From Cohnella thermotolerans DSM 17683 (lineage in GTDB: Bacteria > Bacillota > Bacilli > Paenibacillales > Paenibacillaceae), in NCBI RefSeq assembly GCF_000429825.1, contig NZ_AUCP01000028.1, positions 1 through 64,000 of the forward strand: 64,000 bases of DNA. The letters run 5' to 3'. The translations under genes were made by a program, and so were the position numbers. Each line of letters opens with the position of its first letter. The stretch's first letter is position 1. Under the pieces are notes generated by a model. It saw only the letters and a program-made list of their open reading frames with translations. It had not been told where the DNA came from and did not search any database. This document shows positions 1-7,875 of the stretch, piece after piece.

Positions 1-231
1 CTTTTTAGGAGATATTTCATTTTACACAATTATACGGACTCAACTAACATGATTGGCCGCATTATTTAATTATGACGTGAATGGCTTGCTGACAAAGTTA
101 TATATCTATTCATATACCTAGGGATTTTGTCAATTTATAATAAGAACCGGGGATCAGAAAAATGAATTTTGGCATGATCATGCTATTGAGAGCAAGCAGG
201 GGTCCCAAACAAAAACAGGGAGGGAATAAGG

Positions 232-1638
232 TTGAAAAAAAGAAACACATCACTGGCTCTACTTTCACTGACAACGATGTTGGCGCTTTCCGCTTGCGGG
301 TCTCCGGCAACTCAAGCGCCAAGCAAGAACAGCAACAATGCCGAAAGTACCCCCGCACCTGCAAGCAGCGGCAAGAAAGTGGAGTTGACCGTGGCGACGG
401 TGAACAATCCCGATATGGTCGTGATGCAAAAGCTGGCCAAAGATTTCGAGAAGGAAACGGGCATTACGGTCAATTTTTCCGTATTGCCGGAGAACGACCT
501 TCGTAAGCAAGTGACGACCGATGTTTCCATAGGCGGCGGGAAGTTCGACATTGTTACCATCGGCAATTATGACGCTTCGATCTGGGCCAAGAACAAGTGG
601 ATCGAACCGTTGACCTCTTACTTCGACAAGATGCCTGCCGATGAAAAGGCGAAATATGATCTCGATGATATTTTCCCTGCGATTCGCGACGGGCTGTCTT
701 ATAACAATGAGTTGTATGCGCTTCCTTTTTACGGTGAAAGCAGCATGCTTTACTACAACAAAGATATGTTGGCGAAGGCCGGAGTGACGATGCCCGATAA
801 CCCGACCTGGGATCAGGTCGCCGAAATCGCCAAAAAGGTGAAGGCCGCCAACAATGTGCCGGGAATCGTGCTGCGGGGGATGCCGGGCTGGGGAGAAATG
901 ATGGCGCCGCTCGATACGATCATTAATGCGTTTGGCGGCTCTTGGTACGACATGAATTGGAATGCCAAGCTGAACAGTGCGGAAACGGTGAAAGCCGTTA
1001 AGTTTTATGCGGATTTGTTGAAGGATGCGGGTGAGCCTGGCGCGACGACAACCGGTTTCACTGAAGCTCTGACCCTGATGTCTACGGGCAAAGCGGCAAT
1101 GTGGTATGACGCTACTGTAGCCGCAGGCTTCCTGAACAATCCGAAAAACTCGCAAGTTGTCGGGAAAATCGGATATGCAATGGCGCCGACAGCGGCGAAA
1201 GACAACAACGGTTGGCTGTGGTCATGGAACCTGGCCATCGAAGAGTCCAGCAAAAATAAAGATGCGGCGTTCAAGTTTATTACTTGGGCTACCAGCAAAG
1301 ATTACATCAATAAAGTCGGCGAAAGCGAAGGTTGGGTCGTTGCGCCTCCGGGGACGCGCAAATCGACTTATGACAATCCCAAATACAAGGAAGCGGCGCC
1401 TTTTGCCGATATCGTGCTGAAATCTCTGCTTGCCGCCAATTTCAGCAAGCCGACCAAAGACCCGGTACCTTACCAGGGCATCCAATTCGTTAATATTCCC
1501 GAGTTCCAGCAGCTTGGAACGGATGTAAGCCAGAACATCTCCGCCGCACTCACCGGCATCATCAGTGTCGAAGAGGCGATGAATAAATCGCAAGAGCTGG
1601 CTGAGAAGGTGGCTGTAGAAGGCAAGTATAAGAAATAA
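232..1638 (+). CDS. Polyol ABC importer, substrate-binding lipoprotein (SmoE/MtlE type)
   Basis: This is the extracytoplasmic binding protein of a CUT1 importer, probably for mannitol, sorbitol or arabitol. The 468-residue product starts at a TTG preceded by AGGGAGG at the right distance. A lipoprotein signal peptide ends in LSACGS, so Cys22 should be lipidated and anchored outside the membrane. The mature N-terminus has the hallmark of the polyol-binding family: VATVNNPDMV, then ENDLRKQVTTD, then FDIVTIGNYDA-IWAKNKWIEPL. It is followed by two permeases and two polyol dehydrogenases, which supports a polyol substrate. No ATPase is encoded nearby. A TATAAT lies at 136-141, but I see no good -35. 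The exact polyol is inferred. Confidence 0.88.
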   Translation: MKKRNTSLALLSLTTMLALSACGSPATQAPSKNSNNAESTPAPASSGKKVELTVATVNNPDMVVMQKLAKDFEKETGITVNFSVLPENDLRKQVTTDVSIGGGKFDIVTIGNYDASIWAKNKWIEPLTSYFDKMPADEKAKYDLDDIFPAIRDGLSYNNELYALPFYGESSMLYYNKDMLAKAGVTMPDNPTWDQVAEIAKKVKAANNVPGIVLRGMPGWGEMMAPLDTIINAFGGSWYDMNWNAKLNSAETVKAVKFYADLLKDAGEPGATTTGFTEALTLMSTGKAAMWYDATVAAGFLNNPKNSQVVGKIGYAMAPTAAKDNNGWLWSWNLAIEESSKNKDAAFKFITWATSKDYINKVGESEGWVVAPPGTRKSTYDNPKYKEAAPFADIVLKSLLAANFSKPTKDPVPYQGIQFVNIPEFQQLGTDVSQNISAALTGIISVEEAMNKSQELAEKVAVEGKYKK

Positions 1639-1650
1639 TATTCGTTTTTA

Positions 1651-1684
1651 GGGAAGAGGAGCTTTCGTTCAGGTTTCTCTTCCC
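1651..1684 (+). terminator. Intercistronic hairpin after the binding-protein gene
   Basis: Arms GGGAAGAG and CTCTTCCC (1651-1658 and 1677-1684) form a hairpin just after the binding-protein stop. There is no U-tract after it, so it is more likely an mRNA 3'-end stabiliser or partial attenuator than a full terminator. Confidence 0.5.
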
Positions 1685-1710
1685 GCTACATTCAAACTGG
1701 TGAGAGGCGA

Positions 1711-2652
1711 ATGAATTCGGTAGAATGGAGCAGAGCCGATATGACATCATATTCCAAAACGGCAGCCAAACGGTCGGGAGATAGCCCGCTCATAGCGAGA
1801 GGGCTGCTCTGGCCCAGCATCATCTTTTTGGCTCTAATTACACAGATTCCTTTCTTGGTTACGATTTATTTAAGCTTGCACAATTGGAATTTAATGAGGC
1901 CGGATATGGGGATTACGTTCTCCGGGATCTCCAATTTTGTAGACATTGTGAAGCGGCCTGAGTTTTGGGAAGTGTTGAAAAACACGTTTTTGTTTACCGT
2001 GTTTTGCTTAGGGATGTGCCTGGTTAGCGGTATGGCGCTGGCGCTGCTGCTGAACCGTGATTTCCTTGGCAAAGGTATTATTCGTACCATGTTCGTATCG
2101 CCCTTTTTTATTATGCCTGCCGTTTCCGGCATCGTTTGGAAAACAGTCTTGCTGAACCCGAATTTCGGTTTCATGGCGTATCTTTCTTCAAAGCTGGGCG
2201 TTTCGCCTACGGATTGGTTGGGGCAATGGCCGCTTACGACTATCGTTTTCGTGGTAGCATGGGAATGGATACCGTTCTTTATGCTGGTGCTGCTTGCAGG
2301 GCTGCAGTCTGTTTCACCTGACTTGATGGAGGCATCGCTCCTGGACGGAGCAACGAAGATGCAGCAATTCTTTCATGTGACCATACCGCACTTGTTAAGA
2401 TATATAGAAGTAGCTTTACTGCTCGGATTAATCTTTATCATGCAAACGTTCGGCGAAATTTATGTGACCACTTCCGGCGGACCCGGCTATGCTTCTACAA
2501 ACTTGTCGTTCTACTTGTACCGTTTAGGATTTCAAGGGTGGGACGTAGGTGGCGCTTCGGCAGTCGGTGTAATTATGGTTGTGCTGACGACGATTTTCAT
2601 GACGATCTTATTTAAATTTATGCGAAGAACATTCGGGGGAGGGCTGTCGTGA
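1711..2652 (+). CDS. Polyol ABC importer permease 1 (SmoF/MtlF type, CUT1)
   Basis: Inner-membrane permease of the binding-protein-dependent family, 313 residues, with about six hydrophobic segments. The EAA loop (EASLLDGATKMQQFFHVTIPHL, about residues 205-226) docks the ATPase. The 'TSGGPGYAST' segment is typical of the UgpA/MalF-like partner. The start is uncertain: ATG 1711 has a GTGAGAGG upstream, while ATG 1741 follows GGAG and would begin MTSYSK. It overlaps the next permease by four bases, so the two are translationally coupled. It should pair with the 2649-3464 product and use a shared MsmX-like ATPase. Confidence 0.88.
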   Translation: MNSVEWSRADMTSYSKTAAKRSGDSPLIARGLLWPSIIFLALITQIPFLVTIYLSLHNWNLMRPDMGITFSGISNFVDIVKRPEFWEVLKNTFLFTVFCLGMCLVSGMALALLLNRDFLGKGIIRTMFVSPFFIMPAVSGIVWKTVLLNPNFGFMAYLSSKLGVSPTDWLGQWPLTTIVFVVAWEWIPFFMLVLLAGLQSVSPDLMEASLLDGATKMQQFFHVTIPHLLRYIEVALLLGLIFIMQTFGEIYVTTSGGPGYASTNLSFYLYRLGFQGWDVGGASAVGVIMVVLTTIFMTILFKFMRRTFGGGLS

Positions 2653-3464
2653 GAAAGTTGTTTCCTTCGCTGCTGACATCGATTACGTATTTGCTTGCGC
2701 TGATTTATTTCGCTCCCGTCCTGTGGATTTTGCTGACAGGGTTCAAAAACGAGGGGGATGCCGTCGCTATGCCTCCTTCCATTATTTTTACACCGACGTT
2801 GGATAATTATAGGATGATTCTGGAATCCGGAGCGGGATCCTACTTGGGGCATTCGGCGGTCGTTTCCATCCTATCCACATTTTTGGCTTTGGCGCTTGGC
2901 GTGCCGGCTGCATATGCGCTTGCCATACTGAAATTAAAGAAAGCGGACGATATTTTATTCTGGTTCATTTCGACGAAGATGCTTCCTGCTGTCGGAATTA
3001 TTATCCCGCTTTATTTAATCATCAAGCAGCTGCATTTGCTGGATTCCTTAATCGCTTTAATCGTGCTTTACACGGCGATGAACGTGCCGCTGGTCGTTTG
3101 GATGATGCGTTCGTTCTTCAAGGACGTACCCTATGATACGATCGAGGCGTATCGCGTTGACGGCGCGTCAGGACTGCAAGGTTTTTTTAAAATCACGCTG
3201 CCGCTAGTGCGCCCCGGTATCATGTCAACGGCATTATTGTGCTTGATTTTTGTTTGGAATGAATTTTTCATAGGCGTCAGTCTGACGTCCACGAGTGCAG
3301 TGACAATGCCGGTATACATGGCCTCGTTTATGACGCAGGAAGGGCTGTTCTGGGCCAAAATGTCATCTGTGGCTTCCGTGGCCGTATTGCCGGCGCTTGT
3401 GCTTGGCTGGTTTACGCAGCGTCAGCTTGTTCGCGGTTTGACCATGGGAGCGGTAAAAGGATAA
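2649..3464 (+). CDS. Polyol ABC importer permease 2 (SmoG/MtlG type, CUT1)
   Basis: Second membrane subunit of the polyol importer, 271 residues. A GTG start lies inside the stop of the preceding permease (GTGA overlap). The EAA loop is EAYRVDGASGLQGFFKITLPLVRPG, and the C-terminus RGLTMGAVKG is the usual end of MalG/UgpE-type permeases. Together with 232-1638 and 1711-2652 it makes the full set of membrane and binding subunits, lacking only the nucleotide-binding subunit. The next gene starts 56 bases downstream, probably in the same transcript. Confidence 0.88.
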   Translation: MRKLFPSLLTSITYLLALIYFAPVLWILLTGFKNEGDAVAMPPSIIFTPTLDNYRMILESGAGSYLGHSAVVSILSTFLALALGVPAAYALAILKLKKADDILFWFISTKMLPAVGIIIPLYLIIKQLHLLDSLIALIVLYTAMNVPLVVWMMRSFFKDVPYDTIEAYRVDGASGLQGFFKITLPLVRPGIMSTALLCLIFVWNEFFIGVSLTSTSAVTMPVYMASFMTQEGLFWAKMSSVASVAVLPALVLGWFTQRQLVRGLTMGAVKG

Positions 3465-3520
3465 CGTGCCCGAAGCCGGTTTCAATAACCTGAATAATTG
3501 GATGCATCGGAGGGAATGGC

Positions 3521-4579
3521 GTGGAGAAGCAAACGATGAAGGCGGCGGTGCTGGATAGTCCTCTTTCTATCGGGATCAAGGAAGTTCCGATCCCCGAGCC
3601 GCGTCCGGACGAAGCGTTGATTCAAGTGCACTGCATCGGAATATGCGGATCGGATGTGCATTATTACGAGCATGGCAGAATCGGCAGATACGAGGTGAAG
3701 CAGCCGATCATTCTCGGGCATGAGCTGGCGGGTACCGTGGTGAAGATCGGAAACGAAGTAACTCGCGTTGCGGTGGGTGACAGGGTGGCCGTCGAGCCCG
3801 GCGTTACCTGCGGCCGCTGCGAATACTGCAAATCCGGCAGATACAACTTGTGTCCTGATGTCGTATTTATGGCCACTCCCCCTCATCATGGAGCTTGGGC
3901 ACAATATGTCGCGGTCCGATGCGATTTTCTTTTTAAGCTGCCCGAATCGTTAAGCTTTGAAGAAGGGGCTTTATTGGAACCGTTATCGGTAGGAATTCAC
4001 GCGATACGGAGAGCGCAGGTGAAGCCTTCCGACCGTGTGCTTGTAACGGGGCTTGGACCGATCGGTCTGCTGGCTATGGAAGCGGCCAAATTGTTCGGCG
4101 TCACCGAAATTTATGGCAGCGACATAGTTGGGCGCCGAAGAGAGTTGGCCTTGGAGATGGGCGCTGCCGGGGTGCTCGATCCGTCGGCCGGTTCGGTAAA
4201 GGAAAGATTGGACGAGTCGACGGAGGGGGAAGGAGTGGATGTCCTTATTGAGACATCCGGTAGCGGTAGAGCCATATCGGATTCCGTTGGCCTCGTGAAA
4301 CGAGGCGGACGGATTGTGCTCGTGGGATTGCCGGCCTCGGATTCGATCCCACTGGACATTCCGGCATTGATTGATGCGGAGCTTGATCTGTACGGCGTCT
4401 TTCGTTATGCCCAGACGTATCCGCTCGCCATTCAAGCGTTAAGCCGGCGTCAACACCACGTTCAGAAGGTCATTACCCACCGTTTTTCCTTAAACGAAAT
4501 CAAGGAAGCGGTTGAAACGGCCAGAACGCAAAAAGAAAGCAGCATCAAGATTATGATCTATCCCGGGGAGGAACTATAA
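3521..4579 (+). CDS. Zinc-dependent sorbitol/xylitol-type polyol dehydrogenase
   Basis: Medium-chain (MDR) NAD-dependent dehydrogenase of 352 residues, expected to oxidise a polyol to a ketose in the cytoplasm. The catalytic zinc region is ICGSDVHYYEHGRIG, with Cys42, followed by GHELAG. The structural-zinc lobe has four cysteines in the CGRCEYCKSGRYNLC pattern. The Rossmann glycines are in TGLGPIGLLAMEAAK. The GTG start at 3521 follows GGAGGG by six bases; an alternative ATG at 3536 is possible. It belongs to the sorbitol dehydrogenase branch and resembles the protein at 48235-49290. It sits between the polyol importer and a second dehydrogenase with no gap, so imported free polyol is the likely substrate. 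Confidence 0.87.
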   Translation: MEKQTMKAAVLDSPLSIGIKEVPIPEPRPDEALIQVHCIGICGSDVHYYEHGRIGRYEVKQPIILGHELAGTVVKIGNEVTRVAVGDRVAVEPGVTCGRCEYCKSGRYNLCPDVVFMATPPHHGAWAQYVAVRCDFLFKLPESLSFEEGALLEPLSVGIHAIRRAQVKPSDRVLVTGLGPIGLLAMEAAKLFGVTEIYGSDIVGRRRELALEMGAAGVLDPSAGSVKERLDESTEGEGVDVLIETSGSGRAISDSVGLVKRGGRIVLVGLPASDSIPLDIPALIDAELDLYGVFRYAQTYPLAIQALSRRQHHVQKVITHRFSLNEIKEAVETARTQKESSIKIMIYPGEEL

Positions 4580-5587
4580 ATGAAAGCATTGGTCATCGAA
4601 GCGCCGCATCGAGCTGTTGTGAAAGAGGTGCCTTATCCGAAACCGGCGCCGGGTGAAGTAACGATTAAAGTCGAGAATGTGGGAATTTGCGGCACAGATT
4701 TCCATATTTTTGAAGGCGAATTCATTTCTCCTTATCCCATTATTCCCGGCCATGAATTCTCGGGAACCATTTTTGAACTGGGGGAAGGCGTTGTCGGCTT
4801 TAAGCCTGGCGATCGGGTCAGCGCCGATCCTTCCCTATTCTGCGGCGCATGCGAGTTTTGTTTAACTCATCGCGGAAATCAATGTGAAAATTGGGGGGCG
4901 TTGGGAAATACCGTGAATGGAAGCATGGCGGAATACGTGTCGGTTCCCGCACGCAATGTGGTCAAAATTCCAGATACGATGTCCTTTGAAGAGGCGGCTT
5001 TCATCGAGCCCATGGCTTGTGTGGTTCACGGAATGAATCGCCTGCAGCTTCAGGTGGGAAACCGGGTGATTCTGTTCGGGGCTGGCGCGATGGGCCAACA
5101 ATTGATCCAATCGATATCGAGAGCAGGGGCCTCGGAGCTGGTGGTCGTGGATGTATCCCAGGATAAATTAGATTTGGCACTGCAATTCGGGGCGACCAAA
5201 GGCGTTCTCAGCAAAGATATGGACACTGTATTGAGCCGCGGTGCCTATCCCCACGGATTCGATGTGGTTGTCGATGTCACGGGGATTCCGGCTGTGATCG
5301 AAAAAGCGCTTGAATACATGGGCCCGACAGCGAAATTTTTGCAGTTTGGAGTTACGGCTCCGCATGCCAAAATCCAATTGAATCCTTTCAAATTATATAA
5401 CAAGGATTGGACCATCATCGGGTCTATGGCCATTAACTACACATTCTTGCCCGCCTTCCAGTGGATCAAAGAAGGAAGAATCGATGTCATCCCCTTAATT
5501 TCCAAAGTCATTTCCTTAGAGGAAGCGGTTGACTTCTTGGCTAAGCCAAAGGATCCGAATTTGCTGAAAGTGCAAATTAAGTTGTAA
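4580..5587 (+). CDS. Zinc-dependent alcohol/polyol dehydrogenase (arabitol dehydrogenase-like)
   Basis: Second MDR dehydrogenase of 335 residues, starting directly after the stop of its neighbour, with GGGGAGGAA as the ribosome-binding site inside the upstream gene. It has the catalytic ICGTDFHIFEGEF motif, GHEFSG, and a structural-zinc lobe CGACEFCLTHRGNQC. The cofactor fold has FGAGAMGQQLIQ. It is not a duplicate of the 3521 gene; its sequence is closer to threonine/arabitol-type enzymes. Having two dehydrogenases suggests either two polyols or successive oxidation and isomerisation, but the sequence does not decide this. It is the last gene before a terminator. Confidence 0.82.
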   Translation: MKALVIEAPHRAVVKEVPYPKPAPGEVTIKVENVGICGTDFHIFEGEFISPYPIIPGHEFSGTIFELGEGVVGFKPGDRVSADPSLFCGACEFCLTHRGNQCENWGALGNTVNGSMAEYVSVPARNVVKIPDTMSFEEAAFIEPMACVVHGMNRLQLQVGNRVILFGAGAMGQQLIQSISRAGASELVVVDVSQDKLDLALQFGATKGVLSKDMDTVLSRGAYPHGFDVVVDVTGIPAVIEKALEYMGPTAKFLQFGVTAPHAKIQLNPFKLYNKDWTIIGSMAINYTFLPAFQWIKEGRIDVIPLISKVISLEEAVDFLAKPKDPNLLKVQIKL

Positions 5588-5629
5588 GAAGAAAAGCGGC
5601 CGCTGGCAAAGCGGCAGTAGACTGTCGAC

Positions 5630-5660
5630 AAAGCCCTGATCTTGCGGGGCTTTGTTTGAT
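5630..5660 (+). terminator. Rho-independent terminator after the polyol ABC/dehydrogenase operon
   Basis: Perfect 7-bp stem AAAGCCC/GGGCTTT (5630-5636 and 5647-5653) followed by a T-rich stretch. It separates the ABC/dehydrogenase operon from the mtlR operon. Confidence 0.75.
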
Positions 5661-5686
5661 TTAATCTTCGGCTCCTCCAATTCGGA

Positions 5687-5714
5687 TTGATATTGGATCT
5701 TATTTGGTTATAAA
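5687..5714 (+). promoter_or_regulatory. Sigma-A promoter of the mtlR-PTS operon
   Basis: TTGATA (5687-5692) and TATAAA (5709-5714) with a 16-bp spacer. The predicted transcription start is near 5721, immediately at the cre-like site. Confidence 0.55.
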
Positions 5715-5719
5715 TATCA

Positions 5720-5733
5720 TAAAAACGTTTTCA
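5720..5733 (+). promoter_or_regulatory. cre site (CcpA operator) at the mtlR transcription start
   Basis: TAAAAACGTTTTCA matches the cre consensus TGWAANCGNTNWCA at every specified position except the second. It covers the predicted start of transcription and abuts the mtlR ribosome-binding site, a typical place for CcpA repression. Confidence 0.65.
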
Positions 5734-5745
5734 GGAGTGATTGTG

Positions 5746-7875
5746 GTGGACGCGCAGGAGAATTTATCCTTGAATTCTAGACAGCAGCAAATTCTACTAT
5801 TCCTCCTCCAGTCTCCATCTTTTATCACTTTAAAGGCGATATCCGATGCGCTCCAGATCAGCATCCGGACCATTCAAAGAGAACTCGATGGTTTGGATGA
5901 TGTCCTGAATCGATACGGTCTTGTTTCCGTGAAAAAAACCGGCGTCGGTTTATCCATAGAAGGTAACGAAGAGGCGAAGGCCAATTTTGTGCGGTTTCTG
6001 ACGGTAGGCAAATCCCATAAAATTTTCACGCCTGAGGAACGTCAAAGTATTCTCATGCAACTGCTTCTGACCATGAAGGAGCCTACCAAGCTTTATTATT
6101 TTAGTAATAAATTTCAGGTCACCGAAGCTACCATTAGCAACGATTTGCTGAAAATCGAACCGTGGTTTGAAAAGCATCAGATTCAACTCGTGCGAAAACC
6201 GGGATTAGGCGTATATTTGGAGGGAAAGGAACAAAACATTCGCAAGGCCATCATCGATTTGTTCTATCAGCATTTTTCCCAAGATCAATTAATGGATATG
6301 CTGTCCTCGTATACGTATTCGTTTACAAACAGAATGAAATTGGAAATCTCGATCAGGAATCGCCTGTTGCATTTCATCGATCCGGATTCCATCAGCAAGA
6401 TTGAACAAGTGGTTCAAAGTGTAGCTCATCGGGGATATGAATGGACCGATAGCGCTTATGTGGGATTAATCGTTCACATCGCGTTGGCGGTGCAGCGTTT
6501 AAAGCACGGCGAGCACATTACGATCGACTTCGATACGGTACAAAAGTTGAAGGATACTCCGGAATATCATTGGGCTCATCGAATGGTTCAAGAGCTTAGC
6601 TCCTTATTGGAAATGACTATCCCCGAGAGCGAAGTCGGGTATATTACCCTTCATTTATTAGGTGTGAAAGCGAGAAAGATTCGTTCTAATTCAACGCTCC
6701 CTCACGATATTGATGACTATGTGCATCAAATGGTACGTATCGTGGGGGACGAGCTAAAGCTATCCTTGGAAAATGATCTGGCCCTCATCCAGCATTTAGG
6801 CACGCATTTGGAATCGGCGATTCAACGGATCAAGCTTCATATGGATATTCGCAATCCTTTGTTGGAGCATATTAAAGGAAAATATCCGGACATATTTGCG
6901 GCCGCCAGGAAAGCCGCTATCTATTTGGAAGGACAAACACAGTGCTCCATTCCAGAAGAAGAAGTAGGCTATATCGCGATGCATTTTGGGGCGGCTGTCG
7001 TAAGAAGGCAGGAGTTTGACCAATATCGGCATCGCGTTTTGCTGGTATGTACGAGCGGGATCGGGACTTCACGATTGCTGGCTACGCAAATTGAGAAAGA
7101 ATTGCCTCATGTTCATGTCGTCGATATTGTTTCTCTCCTTCATATTGAGGAGTGGATGAAGAAAGGGGTATCCGTCGATTTGATTATCTCCACGGTACCT
7201 TTTCAATATCTCCATTATCCGGTTATCGTGGTGAATCCCTTTCTTCTTCCCCAGGATCTTGAATTGATGAAAAGCCAATTAAAAAATTTGAAGCGGGCAG
7301 AAAGGAAGAAAGCGGTTGTGGAGGACAATACGGAAATTGAAGATACCATCAGCAAAATGAATCGATATGGAGAAGCGATGACCCATATTTTGGAAAACAT
7401 TTTCCTCGTTCAAGATGTGCAAGCCCTGACGAAAGAACTGCTCATTCAAGAAGCGGCGACATTCGTGCAAACCAAATTTTCAGGGGTGCAAGGGGAACTG
7501 CTTCAGAAGGAGCTGAAAAAGAGAGAAGAGTTGGGCGGATGGGTTCTCAGGAAAGAGCAGTTTGCCATCTTCCATTGCCGCAGCCATGCTGTTGAAAGCA
7601 TGTGTATTGCCGTCTTTCGGTTACGGAACGACGTGAACTGGGGAAATGACGATCAACCGATTCCTGTACGTACAGTCCTGCTTTTACTTGCTTCGCGCCA
7701 AGCGCCTAAAGAACATCTCGAGCTCATGGGCGAAGTGAGTTCGGTTTTGATTGAAGAAGAATTTGTTTCAACATTGAAATATGGTGATTTTGAGGAAGTT
7801 AAGAGAGGGATTAAAGCCGTTTTAGGGAAAGGGTATTTGGAAAAAACCAACGCATTGTTGCGAGGAAGCCGATGA
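5746..7875 (+). CDS. mtlR: MtlR-type PRD transcriptional activator of the mannitol PTS
   Basis: PTS-controlled activator of 709 residues from GTG 5746, which AGGAG precedes by eight bases; in-frame TTG 5704 would lie upstream of the predicted transcript and is less likely. Domains in order: N-terminal helix-turn-helix (SLNSRQQQILLFLLQS onward), a second HTH around residues 110-150, PRD1 and PRD2 (about 180-420), an EIIB(Gat)-like domain with a CTSGIGTS loop (Cys435), and a C-terminal EIIA(Mtl)-like domain containing FAIFHCRSHAV. In characterised MtlR proteins, phosphorylation of these domains by PTS components sets activity. It overlaps mtlA by four bases (ATGA), so regulator and transporter are co-translated, and it lies behind a cre site. 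Confidence 0.92.
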   Translation: MDAQENLSLNSRQQQILLFLLQSPSFITLKAISDALQISIRTIQRELDGLDDVLNRYGLVSVKKTGVGLSIEGNEEAKANFVRFLTVGKSHKIFTPEERQSILMQLLLTMKEPTKLYYFSNKFQVTEATISNDLLKIEPWFEKHQIQLVRKPGLGVYLEGKEQNIRKAIIDLFYQHFSQDQLMDMLSSYTYSFTNRMKLEISIRNRLLHFIDPDSISKIEQVVQSVAHRGYEWTDSAYVGLIVHIALAVQRLKHGEHITIDFDTVQKLKDTPEYHWAHRMVQELSSLLEMTIPESEVGYITLHLLGVKARKIRSNSTLPHDIDDYVHQMVRIVGDELKLSLENDLALIQHLGTHLESAIQRIKLHMDIRNPLLEHIKGKYPDIFAAARKAAIYLEGQTQCSIPEEEVGYIAMHFGAAVVRRQEFDQYRHRVLLVCTSGIGTSRLLATQIEKELPHVHVVDIVSLLHIEEWMKKGVSVDLIISTVPFQYLHYPVIVVNPFLLPQDLELMKSQLKNLKRAERKKAVVEDNTEIEDTISKMNRYGEAMTHILENIFLVQDVQALTKELLIQEAATFVQTKFSGVQGELLQKELKKREELGGWVLRKEQFAIFHCRSHAVESMCIAVFRLRNDVNWGNDDQPIPVRTVLLLLASRQAPKEHLELMGEVSSVLIEEEFVSTLKYGDFEEVKRGIKAVLGKGYLEKTNALLRGSR

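Noticed and set aside
136-141. TATAAT as promoter of the polyol ABC operon
   Set aside because: No -35 at proper distance and no TGn extension; kept only as a note in the gene entry.
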